Source: G963677485 sp964519405 (GTDB lineage Bacteria > Armatimonadota > HRBIN16). Taken from it: DNA of 40,918 nucleotides. The notes under the pieces were generated by a model. The model worked only from the letters and a program-made list of their open reading frames with translations. It was not told the origin of the DNA and did not search any database. The stretch is from positions 1-40,918 of the forward strand of contig CAZFLA010000017.1 in the NCBI GenBank assembly GCA_964519405.1, given 5' to 3'. A program made the position numbers and the translations under genes. This document shows positions 7,001 to 14,699 of this stretch, piece by piece; position 1 is the first letter of the stretch, and every line of letters starts with the position of its first letter.

Positions 7001-9680
7001 AGGTATCAGACGGCAGTATTTGGGTACGCAGAACGACCGAATTGATAAATATACCCATGGTCTGTTCTATCTCAACACGTTCGCGGTTAGCATGGAACAT
7101 ACCAACACAGATGTCGCGTTCACCGCTTAGCCGATGCAGCACGAAATACATTGCGCCCAACAACACGTTGAACACCGTGACTTTACGGTCGTTAGCCAGC
7201 TCATTCAAGCGCTGAGCCAACGCAAGCGGGATATGCAGCTTTGCCATATGTGCGTGATCATCGGCTACGGCTGGACGAGGGCGATCTGTGGGCAGAGGAA
7301 GAAGAGACGGCGCAGCCACCAGTTGCTTAGCCCAGTATTCGCGCTGCTGCTGCCAAATTTTTTGTGTGTCAGGCAGCTGCTGCCAGTGACTATAGTCTAT
7401 ATAGCTGCGTTGAGGCACGGTGGGTTTTGCTGTCCGATCATTATACAGCCTGTTCACATCTTCAATGAATAGATCCATACTCCATCCATCTGAAATGATA
7501 TGGTTAATGACGACAACCACCATGCAGTCATCAGCACCATACCTGATCACATTCACACGTAGCAGGGGAGCCTTGCGTAAGTTGAACGGTACTGCGGCAA
7601 GTGCATCAGCCATCTCTTTTGCTGAAGTATAGTTGTCTGCCTGCAGTTCATTAACAACCACCCGCAGCGCTGGGATTACCTCCTGAAGGAGTTGACCGTT
7701 TACCAAACGGAACTGAGTGCGCAGCGAAGGCTGAGCCAAAACAATCTCATCAATCGCCCGCTGCATCGCGTCTGTATGAAACTCGCCATGAAGGTTATAT
7801 GCGCAGACAATATTATAAACGGGATCATCCGGTGAGACCTGGCACACATACCACTCACGCTGCTGGGAATGGCTTAACGGTCCCTTCTGCTGGTCATCGA
7901 CTATCTGTATCCCGGGCAGACCATTCTGAGATTCTACTAAGCAAAGAGCATCAGCCAACTGGCGTACCGTAGGGTTTTTAACCACATGAACCAGTTTTAC
8001 ATCCATGCTGAACTCTGTGGATAGGCGATGTGCCAACGATGCGGCCATCAGCGAATTACCGCCCGTCATGAAGAAGTTGTGGTCAATGCCTATCTCCGCA
8101 GGCGCCAACAGTTTAGAGAACTCATGTAATAGCTTCGCATCGAAATCGTCCCGAGCGGGTGTGATATCCTGCTCGACCATATCATTGAGGGTTGGTATCG
8201 GCAGGGCTTTCCTGAGTTCTCTACCGTGTGCCGTAATGGGCATGTGCTGCTGAATAACAAAATATGTCGGCCACATAACCCGCATCAGTACTCGGCTGCA
8301 CAGCTCGTAGCACTCCCTCTTCACTTTTGCAGTATCGGCGCCAGCTGTCAGACGCAGATAGGCTGCTATGCGCTTTACCCCGTCAATCTCAACCGGCATC
8401 ACAACCACTTCACGTACACTGGGATGCTCTGAGATAACTGCTGCGATTTCACCAGCCTCAATGCGAACTTCATTCAGCTTGAACTGGTTGTCAGCACGGC
8501 CCACAAACTCATAGTTACCGTCAGCAAGCTGCTTGACTAAGTCGCCGGAGCGATACAAGCGGATGTTTGGATCATCCGAATAGGTGTCTTTGATGTATCG
8601 CTCTGCGGTCAATTCTGGACGTTTGATGTAGCCTTGCGACACACAACTGCCGCCTATCAGCAGCTCACCGATCTCACCTTGCGGTACAAGGTTCATCTTG
8701 TCATCAACTAGGTAATGCACAGATCCTTGTACCGGCATGCCAATCGGTGCCCGGCGTCCTGGATAATCTTCGCTGTCGTCTTCCCAAACATTATAAAATG
8801 TGCTGAATATTGTGGTTTCGGTGGGGCCATACCCGTTGATGATAGATATATCCGGCGATAACGCCTGTATTTCACGCATGAATGCTAGCGGTATCGGCTC
8901 AACCGCCAATATCAGCCGTTTCAGTGTGCATTTTCCGGTGTTCGCTCGGCACCAGTCCACCAGGTCCGCTACCATCATCGGCGGAACATAGCCAGCGGCG
9001 ATTTGATGCTCGTACAACCACTTCATCATGCCCGGACCATCGCCCTTTAGGTCCTCAGGTTGAATATCCAACACACCTGTGTAATAAACAGCTTCGAAGA
9101 TGTCAAAAACACTCACATCAAAGCAAAGATTGGCCCACTGCATACATACATCGCCGGGCATTAAGGGGCGGCGCTTCTGAAGGTCATCAAGCATGATGTC
9201 TACGGATGACCATGAACACATGACGCCTTTAGGCTTGCCAGTGGAACCCGATGTGTAGATGATATAGCCAACGTTATTGGGCACCACGATGGGGTCTTCA
9301 CGCAGTGTGCCCCCCCAGCTTTCGGGCTCATCATATAACCACACAAGCCCGCCAGAATAGTCTAGACCTGCTTTAATCCGGCTGTGGGTAATGAGCAGAG
9401 CGGCTTCGCTGTCATCCAGCATAAACTGAAGGCGCGATACGGGGTGGCTGGGGTCTAGCGGTAAATATGCGGCGCCTGTCTGCTTAACCGCCAAAAGAGT
9501 AACAATAGCTTCGGGTGACCGATCAATACAGATTGCCACGCAAACACCCGGACGAACGCCGGCCTGCTCCATGGCCTGAGCAAGCGCGTCAACGCGCATC
9601 TCTGTATCATCAGCCGAGTAGTACTCATCGTTATACTTTATGACACACCGAACACTAGTTTTCTGCTTCGTGGCGTTCAT
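3999..9680 (-). CDS. Two-module non-ribosomal peptide synthetase, A-T-C-A-T-TE
   Basis: An 1893-residue NRPS starting behind GGAGGAG. Domains: A1 about 1-500 (TSGSTGKPKG 143-152, GYGPTE 283-288); T1 about 510-580 with Ser543 in GGNSL; C about 598-1025 with NHIISDG at 726-732, the catalytic second His (727) kept; A2 about 1045-1540 (TSGSTGTPRG, TYGPTE, Lys1534 in GGKLD); T2 with Ser1588 in GGFSL; TE about 1640-1890 with GWCYGG. Oddities: Arg487 replaces the A10 Lys of A1 (GRELRKAL); the A8 motif of A1 is unusual (KLNEVRIEAGEI); Cys1715 stands in the TE nucleophile position, with a likely His1865. By alignment to GrsA, the A2 pocket reads D-A-E-D-I-G-T-V-V-K, whose two acids suggest a basic amino acid; A1 reads D-V-F-Y-I-A-G-I-F. 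The expected product is a dipeptide or a cyclised derivative. No transport or tailoring gene is clearly linked. Confidence 0.95.
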   Translation of the reverse strand: MNATKQKTSVRCVIKYNDEYYSADDTEMRVDALAQAMEQAGVRPGVCVAICIDRSPEAIVTLLAVKQTGAAYLPLDPSHPVSRLQFMLDDSEAALLITHSRIKAGLDYSGGLVWLYDEPESWGGTLREDPIVVPNNVGYIIYTSGSTGKPKGVMCSWSSVDIMLDDLQKRRPLMPGDVCMQWANLCFDVSVFDIFEAVYYTGVLDIQPEDLKGDGPGMMKWLYEHQIAAGYVPPMMVADLVDWCRANTGKCTLKRLILAVEPIPLAFMREIQALSPDISIINGYGPTETTIFSTFYNVWEDDSEDYPGRRAPIGMPVQGSVHYLVDDKMNLVPQGEIGELLIGGSCVSQGYIKRPELTAERYIKDTYSDDPNIRLYRSGDLVKQLADGNYEFVGRADNQFKLNEVRIEAGEIAAVISEHPSVREVVVMPVEIDGVKRIAAYLRLTAGADTAKVKRECYELCSRVLMRVMWPTYFVIQQHMPITAHGRELRKALPIPTLNDMVEQDITPARDDFDAKLLHEFSKLLAPAEIGIDHNFFMTGGNSLMAASLAHRLSTEFSMDVKLVHVVKNPTVRQLADALCLVESQNGLPGIQIVDDQQKGPLSHSQQREWYVCQVSPDDPVYNIVCAYNLHGEFHTDAMQRAIDEIVLAQPSLRTQFRLVNGQLLQEVIPALRVVVNELQADNYTSAKEMADALAAVPFNLRKAPLLRVNVIRYGADDCMVVVVINHIISDGWSMDLFIEDVNRLYNDRTAKPTVPQRSYIDYSHWQQLPDTQKIWQQQREYWAKQLVAAPSLLPLPTDRPRPAVADDHAHMAKLHIPLALAQRLNELANDRKVTVFNVLLGAMYFVLHRLSGERDICVGMFHANRERVEIEQTMGIFINSVVLRTQILPSDTFNDLVLRVCDVVNEALDNGGVPFEQVMDAANVERSRAYSPIFQVMFQYQNMEINSLQLDGIESQPEWISADRSVFDLTWWVTPNKNGIDVVLDYRTDLFDDSTAERWLQMWSYALEMLANQPGALLDALPCHTDDEEAQLLNFGKPIDDGVEIDPRPVPELIMEQLAEHPYSPAIKWWDDTTQKSLEWSCADLSSYAQRVAASLQGQDHSVGVCLTRRPELIGCLLGVMLAGCTVIALDSTYPEERLHHIMSDSGMGCVLCNGETIELVRRLGVDAVAVDIDTLQPAQHQVGCRADRDSTAVIIYTSGSTGTPRGVEISHCSLSNFAQRAMLGYGFTSDDVVLQFSSPSFDASMEEIYPCLLAGGVLVLRTPDTANDAMELNRLIRAWGVTILDLPTAYFSVAVASLAAPELPSTVRMVIIGGEKALSHHVASFIERYPRIKLMNTYGPTECTVVCSMAELSSHLMDEHDGEAPIGRPCFGAVARVVDDAGQLTPLGAVGELWIGGDGVAIGYRNRPEMTEQRFVSDASGQRFYLTGDLVRWRSNGNLEYVGRSDRQVKLHGYRVEPAEIEEACCRIIGVKQAVVIAVGDAANKQLAAYLAAEPGLEDHVVREYLEQSLPSYMVPAAIMLMPELPMTPGGKLDANALPEVNVSRVEQEYTAPRTPVEEVLCEVWGHMFNRKVGINDDFFDLGGFSLMIMEMIVLTSHYGLTLTPAQVIRCSTIRKLAEALEEVQHEGIVVKLADSDNELAPLFIVHSTPGDVMGYAHLASLIGAQRAVYGLESLGLSDPEHAHSSVEQMATAYIEAMKSVQPEGPYHIAGWCYGGMVASEMAIQLHDAGEQTGSVFLIETPTSSLDGTQMIAFVRRSCALLSLGPIGIYRWLQGKRRYQQRLKSGEMERGFRLDIDSGVLKNRAMVSKLNLEASEKYRQSRHPGDIHVISGDAIADDAIPESDWGWKSKTAKVTFDVIPGTHETVLKQPNVRKLAEVILRYLPKHDVVNG

Positions 9681-10094
9681 GGCCTAGCTCCTCCGAAATG
9701 GACACACATATGAGGCTAATATACGGTTCATGATATTACCATTCTATCACGTTCAAATGATCGATTACCGGGTGATACGATGCAGGGCATTGCCTGTGAC
9801 CGCATCATAACACATTCGTTCACAATACCTACAAGTGACCACAAGCTTCAATATACATTATGGGTACATCAACTTGTTATATGTATATAATGCTTCATTA
9901 TAAGTCAAATTTGAATAGATTTTACAGGGCATAGATATAATATAAAAAGATGGCAGTTAAATACACAAACAAAACATCTGTTATCTAGTGCTTATTGCGG
10001 TATCTATCGTAATTATAAACCTTAACACAATGTTATAGGTATAAAATCGCCACTTCCGTCAATCTGGGGCAGTAAAACCACCAAAGGAGTTCCG
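9681..10094. other. AT-rich divergent intergenic region
   Basis: This 414-base gap lies between the NRPS and the small membrane-protein gene. It is clearly more AT-rich than its flanks and contains no supported gene. It should hold promoters for both directions; the best candidate I see points towards the NRPS (9880-9908). Confidence 0.6.
9880..9908 (-). promoter_or_regulatory. Candidate NRPS promoter
   Basis: On the minus strand, TTGACT (9908-9903) and TACATA (9885-9880) are separated by 17 bases. This would give a leader of roughly 190 bases before the NRPS start. The -10 match is modest and the region is AT-rich, so chance matches are likely. Confidence 0.3.
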
Positions 10095-10547
10095 ATGATG
10101 CAAATGTATAAATTGAAGCTAAAGCTGCTGCTGGTTTCGCTGGTTATGGGGCTGATGCATGTTGTCTATTTGTACATCGGCATCGTAGTGGGTAAACCTA
10201 ACCTTACTACCACGCTCATGCCCGGGTGGGTAGATATGGTGATTTACACCCTCATCCTCATCACAATACCAGTCGCAGTGTTAGTATTGAAAATGAAGGC
10301 GAAATCATCGATGGATGATTGCAAATCGGGTAAAAAAGACCACAAAGGCATCCTAAAAGCCGTTCTCATTTCGGGTTTCACAACCCAAATACCCACGCTC
10401 ATCAGCATGATACTCGTATTTCACGGCCATACGCCCGATCCGCTGTATATTTCCGTTACGGTCGGCGCTGTGGTCATTATGCTGTCGATTGTTCCAGAAA
10501 TCGAGTATTACGTCAAAGAGGCTGAAGGCTTGTTGACCCGCGACTGA
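10095..10547 (+). CDS. Small four-helix membrane protein of unknown function
   Basis: A 150-residue protein behind AAAGGAG (10083-10089). Hydrophobic segments near residues 9-30, 46-65, 86-108 and 115-133 suggest four membrane helices. A basic cytoplasmic loop (KMKAKSSMDDCKSGKKDHKG) lies between the second and third. I recognise no family. It is transcribed away from the NRPS across the shared AT-rich region. A role in export or immunity is possible but has no sequence support. Its last 40 bases overlap the convergent ankyrin gene. Confidence 0.75.
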   Translation: MMQMYKLKLKLLLVSLVMGLMHVVYLYIGIVVGKPNLTTTLMPGWVDMVIYTLILITIPVAVLVLKMKAKSSMDDCKSGKKDHKGILKAVLISGFTTQIPTLISMILVFHGHTPDPLYISVTVGAVVIMLSIVPEIEYYVKEAEGLLTRD

Positions 10548-11032
10548 TGATTCTTCATCAGAAGCTTTAACTCTTCATCTGCAACATGATCTATCACACG
10601 ACGACCATCACCGGCCTTCGCAGCAGGATCAGCACCACAGGTTAACAGCAACTTCACCATGTGCAGCTGACCGCTTTGCGCAGCAAACAAAAGCGCCGTA
10701 TCACCCTCTTCTGTGCGCAGATCGACAGGGCACCCATTTGATATCAGCAGTTCCACCATATCGATGTGACCATGCAGCACGGCCAGATGAATAGCGCCCC
10801 GCCCCTTGTTGGTGAGTATCTTTAAGTCGGCACCGAAACTTATCAACGCTTCTGCGGTATCAATATCGCCGTTGGAGGCTGCGGAATGAATGGGTGCCCA
10901 TCCATTTTCGTCACTGATATCCAACAGCCATCGATCTTTTTTTACCATGGAAGAGATTGAAACTATGTTGCGTTGCGCGACTACTTGATGAAATAGATTG
11001 ATCTTCTTCTTTTGTAGAAATCCCAGAAACAA
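10508..11032 (-). CDS. Ankyrin-repeat protein
   Basis: A 174-residue soluble protein built mainly of ankyrin repeats, a protein-binding fold. Clear repeats are NGWAPIHSAASNGDIDTAEA, KGRGAIHLAVLHGHIDMVEL and EGDTALLFAAQSGQLHMVKL, each ending in a LLxxGAD-like turn, with degenerate capping repeats at both ends. The start is TTG at 11032, behind a weak GGTAGG; a later ATG (MVKKDRW) would cut off the N-terminal cap. The partner is unknown. It is convergent with the membrane-protein gene, overlapping it by 40 bases, so the two are not one operon. Confidence 0.8.
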   Translation of the reverse strand: MFLGFLQKKKINLFHQVVAQRNIVSISSMVKKDRWLLDISDENGWAPIHSAASNGDIDTAEALISFGADLKILTNKGRGAIHLAVLHGHIDMVELLISNGCPVDLRTEEGDTALLFAAQSGQLHMVKLLLTCGADPAAKAGDGRRVIDHVADEELKLLMKNHQSRVNKPSASLT

Positions 11033-11196
11033 TATATTCTACCTACCGATTTATCGCCATTGATTTATTGTCAAGACAGACCATTCTTGCTGTCTCCATG
11101 TATTTAGACGGCTGATCGTTATTATTTGTCACTCTATTTTTAACTATTTTGCGTAAAATGAACATACATATTACAGATGAATCTAGGGTGATGCAT

Positions 11197-12147
11197 ATGA
11201 TTCTCGTAACGGGCGGCGCAGGCCTTATTGGCGCCAACATCGTCAAGGAGCTCAACCGGCGTGGATTGACGAATATTGTCGTCGTCGATAACTTAACTAA
11301 CAGTCAAAAAACAACTAATCTCAGCGACCTTATTATAACAGATTATTACGATAAAATTGAGTTCGCGGAACTTTTGAAGAGTTCGCAATTCGACATCCCG
11401 CTTGAGGCTGTTTTCCACCAAGGCGCCTGCACAAACACAATGGAATATGATGGGCGGTATATGGTTGCCAACAACTTTGGCTTTAGCAAGCTGTTGTTGG
11501 AATACTGCCAACGGGTGCGAGTGCCTATGGTCTATGCATCAAGCGCGGCAGTCTACGGCAAAACCACCTTCTGTAAGGAAGAGCCTTCATACGAGCGTCC
11601 CCTTAACGTATATGGCTACAGCAAACTGCTGTTTGATCAACACGTGCGAAGCCTGCAGCGCACTCTAGAATCACCTGTCACCGGCCTGCGATACTTCAAT
11701 GTATTCGGTCCGCGCGAAGCACACAAAGCACGAATGGCCAGCATGGTCTCGCAGTTATACCATCAACTCGTTAGCACTGGCGAAGCTAAACTATTCGAAG
11801 CAACCGATGGTTATGGCAACGGTGAACAAAAACGCGACTTCATCAGCGTTCAGGATGTTGTCAGCATCAACCTGTTTTTCGGGTTTGATAAACCCCAAAC
11901 AGGTATCTTCAACGCAGGAACCGGAGTTAGCAGAAGCTTCAATGACATCGCTAAGACGCTGATAAAGCTTCATGGCAGTGGAAGCATCTCTTACATACCA
12001 TTCCCTAGCGAGCTTAAGGGTAAATATCAAAGCTATACGCAAGCCGATATCAGCTCACTGCGAGAGGCGGGCTATAAGAAGCAATTCCTTAGCCTAGAAG
12101 AAGGGATATCTTTTTACTACAGCTTTTTGAAGGCTCAACTATCGTGA
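11197..12147 (+). CDS. hldD: ADP-L-glycero-D-manno-heptose 6-epimerase (HldD-like)
   Basis: A 316-residue extended SDR. HldD inverts C6 of ADP-D-glycero-D-manno-heptose to give the L,D form used in the LPS inner core. It shows the NAD(P)-binding MILVTGGAGLIGANIV at the N-terminus, ASSAAVYG (114-121) and the YxxxK pair Tyr139/Lys143 in NVYGYSK. HldD-specific stretches also match: FHQGACTNT, YFNVFGPRE, KRDFISVQDV and YIPFPSELKGKYQSYTQAD. ATG 11197 is chosen because the protein then begins exactly at the Rossmann strand and AGGG lies eight bases before it. The gene overlaps the following glycosyltransferase start by four bases (GTGA), suggesting joint work on a surface glycan. Confidence 0.92.
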   Translation: MILVTGGAGLIGANIVKELNRRGLTNIVVVDNLTNSQKTTNLSDLIITDYYDKIEFAELLKSSQFDIPLEAVFHQGACTNTMEYDGRYMVANNFGFSKLLLEYCQRVRVPMVYASSAAVYGKTTFCKEEPSYERPLNVYGYSKLLFDQHVRSLQRTLESPVTGLRYFNVFGPREAHKARMASMVSQLYHQLVSTGEAKLFEATDGYGNGEQKRDFISVQDVVSINLFFGFDKPQTGIFNAGTGVSRSFNDIAKTLIKLHGSGSISYIPFPSELKGKYQSYTQADISSLREAGYKKQFLSLEEGISFYYSFLKAQLS

Positions 12148-13268
12148 CCCAGCAACCATCGCTGCGAATACTGCTGCAATGCCACTCATTTCTAGCTTGC
12201 AACCTGGAGCTGGCCAATCGACTATGCGACAGCAACATGGTGCAGATCAGCACAATCGGCTTCGAGCTGGAACCATACGCCGGGGAGTTCGATCGCTTCA
12301 TAGACAGTCGCATACAGTGTCACAAATGGGCCAGCGTGCGTCTGCGCAGCGCCACATACTACTCACACCGGCTGCAACTATTAAAGTTGGCCAAAGAGGC
12401 CGATATCATCCATTGCCAATGCAATACCGACCCAATACTCAACCTGATCATGTTATGGTGGTTGAACCATGCCAAAGCGCCGAGTATTCTTACGGTTCAC
12501 GACCCAAAACCGCACTCGGGTGAGGATATCCTGCGTAAAAAACAGTGGGTGCGCACAGCCATATCCGATAAGCTGATCTCACGACACCCTAATTTATTGA
12601 ACTACAGTCAGTATTCGGCGCAGCTTATGCGCGAATACTACCCACTAGCAGGCAGCCACACCAGCGCCGCCGTTTGGCATGGCGGACTAGACTTCCTCAC
12701 ACGCTATCCTTCACTCCCAGCCCCCTCTGATACACCAACTGTATTGCTGGCGGGGCGTTTATCGAAATATAAGGGCACCGATGTTATGCTTCAGGCCTGG
12801 AAACAAGTGGCTGCACAGCATCCCACCGCGCGGTTGATCGTGGTTGGCACTGGACTGGAATCAGCTTCTGTTCAGCAGCTCATCGATGATACCCCCAACG
12901 TGGTGTTTGTCAATCGATATGTCAGTCACCGCGAAATGGCGGAGTTTTTCGCGCAGAGCCACCTAGTGGTGCTGCCCTATCTCGATGCCACACAGTCGGG
13001 TATCCAGGCCACGGCTTTGGCGTTTGAGAAACCGGTGGTCGCCAGTAATGTAGGTGCTATCAGCGAGATGCTTGAAGATGGCCAGTCGGGACTGCTCGTG
13101 CCTCCCGGCGATGTGAATGCACTCGCAGCAGCAGTGTCGCGCTGCCTAGGCAGCAAACAACTGTTGGATCAACTTCGTGAAGGCAGCGCACGCCTGCATC
13201 GCGGCCGCCTTTCATGGAACGAACTATACCCGCAAATACTCGGCCACTACCACGCGGTTTTAGGATAA
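12144..13268 (+). CDS. Glycosyltransferase family 4 (GT-B fold)
   Basis: A 374-residue retaining glycosyltransferase. The C-terminal half carries the GT4 signatures: LLAGRLSKYKGTDVMLQAW, ARLIVVGTGLE, then LPYLDATQSGIQATALAFEK with the nucleotide-sugar binding region, and PVVASNVGAISEMLEDG closing with GLLVPPGD. The N-terminal acceptor half is unspecific. No membrane segment is seen. It starts at GTG, overlapping the hldD stop, so the pair is an operon. The likely role is adding a sugar to LPS or another surface glycan; donor and acceptor cannot be read from the sequence. Confidence 0.9.
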   Translation: MTQQPSLRILLQCHSFLACNLELANRLCDSNMVQISTIGFELEPYAGEFDRFIDSRIQCHKWASVRLRSATYYSHRLQLLKLAKEADIIHCQCNTDPILNLIMLWWLNHAKAPSILTVHDPKPHSGEDILRKKQWVRTAISDKLISRHPNLLNYSQYSAQLMREYYPLAGSHTSAAVWHGGLDFLTRYPSLPAPSDTPTVLLAGRLSKYKGTDVMLQAWKQVAAQHPTARLIVVGTGLESASVQQLIDDTPNVVFVNRYVSHREMAEFFAQSHLVVLPYLDATQSGIQATALAFEKPVVASNVGAISEMLEDGQSGLLVPPGDVNALAAAVSRCLGSKQLLDQLREGSARLHRGRLSWNELYPQILGHYHAVLG

Positions 13269-13297
13269 CCAACTCGGCAGCAAAGGGGTATACCATC

Positions 13298-14632
13298 ATG
13301 AGCTCATCGCACAGCAACACCCCGCAGCACGCACATTTTGACCGCAGCGCAGGCTGCGTCAGCGAGCCCGCACGTCACACCCCCATCGCAGCCGAAGTGG
13401 ATGTGCTCGTGGCTGGTGGTGGTCCCGCAGGTGTGGGAGCCGCTCTCGCCGCCGCGCGTGAAGGCGCGTCCGTTCTGCTGATAGAGCGGTTTGGCATGTT
13501 AGGCGGAATGTGGTGCGCGGGTTTGCTGAACCCCTTCTTTGAGTTCCACCGCAATGGATGGATCGTCGCGGAGATAGTTGATGCACTGCAGTCGGCAAGT
13601 CGATGGCGCGAATGGGTATGCGCTCCGACGTTTGACACAGAGCAGATGAAGCTTCTGCTGGAACAGATGATGTGCAATGCAGGCGCCTCTTTTTGGTATC
13701 ACTCCCTAGTCACAGATGTTATCCGAGATGGTTCGGATGTTTGCGGTGTCATTGTAGAAAGCAAATCAGGCAGAGAGGCGGTCATTGCTAAAGTGGTCAT
13801 CGACTGCACTGGCGACGGTGACGTGGCTGCACGAGCCGGCGCGCAGTATGAGCTAGGCAGCCTATCACACCACTACGTGCAGCCAATGACCTTGATGTTT
13901 GAAATGGACGGAGTTGGCAGCTTCACGCAGCAATCGTCACCACAGCTATATGACCTCATGGTCGGGGCCATTTCCGAGCACCATCTAGATATCAGCCTGC
14001 CATTTAAACGCGTGAACAACGCGCCATGGATCATCACCCTGCCCGATGCCGATCGGGCCGCGGTGCAGCTCACGCATGTCTACCGAGTGAACCCGCTGGA
14101 TACGCGTTCCATCACCCAGGCGATTGTTCAGGCGCGGCAACAGGCACATGATGCGGTTAAGGTATTCCGCCACATCCCAGAGCTGGAGCATGTTCGGCTC
14201 ACACAAACCGCGAGCACTATTGGGGTTCGGGAGTCACGCCGGATTATCGGCGAGTATATGTTAAGTCTAGAGGATCTGCAGCTTGGACGGTCATTTGATG
14301 ACGCTGTGGCTTCGTGCGGCTTTGGGGTAGACATCCACTCGCTGACCAAGGATAATGACCTGCCAAGCGCCCATGCCGCCCCAATCAACACTTATCAAAT
14401 ACCGTATAGATGCCTTCTCCCCAAGGGGATAGAGGGGGTACTGACCGCTGGTCGGTGCATTTCCGGAACTCACGAAGCACATGCATCTTATCGTGTTACT
14501 GGGACTTGCATGGCGCTTGGTCAGGCGGCTGGGCTTGCTGCGACTATGAGCATCCAACAAGGCTGCCCCGTCTCTCAGTTAAACGGAGTAGAACTGCATC
14601 AACAGCTTGTTAAACATGGAGTGACCTTTTAG
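13298..14632 (+). CDS. FAD-dependent oxidoreductase
   Basis: A 444-residue flavoprotein of the FAD_oxidored (PF12831-like) type. Residues about 27-60 hold the dinucleotide fold (VLVAGGGPAGVGAALAAARE, then LLIERFGMLGG), followed by a second motif VVIDCTGDGDVAARAGA. The C-terminal GRCISGTHEAHASYRVTGTC segment and ALGQAAGLAA contact FAD in this family. The start at 13298 is supported by AAAGGGG about 12 bases upstream; an earlier in-frame ATG at 13214 would overlap the previous gene by 55 bases. No signal peptide is apparent. The substrate is unknown. Relatives are often found beside sugar-degradation genes, which fits the GH13 gene that follows. Confidence 0.88.
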   Translation: MSSSHSNTPQHAHFDRSAGCVSEPARHTPIAAEVDVLVAGGGPAGVGAALAAAREGASVLLIERFGMLGGMWCAGLLNPFFEFHRNGWIVAEIVDALQSASRWREWVCAPTFDTEQMKLLLEQMMCNAGASFWYHSLVTDVIRDGSDVCGVIVESKSGREAVIAKVVIDCTGDGDVAARAGAQYELGSLSHHYVQPMTLMFEMDGVGSFTQQSSPQLYDLMVGAISEHHLDISLPFKRVNNAPWIITLPDADRAAVQLTHVYRVNPLDTRSITQAIVQARQQAHDAVKVFRHIPELEHVRLTQTASTIGVRESRRIIGEYMLSLEDLQLGRSFDDAVASCGFGVDIHSLTKDNDLPSAHAAPINTYQIPYRCLLPKGIEGVLTAGRCISGTHEAHASYRVTGTCMALGQAAGLAATMSIQQGCPVSQLNGVELHQQLVKHGVTF

Positions 14633-14699
14633 TTTCACGCGTGGGGTACGTCACAATATAGAAAGATATAGACACTCGAATCTGAGGAAGGATTAATAT

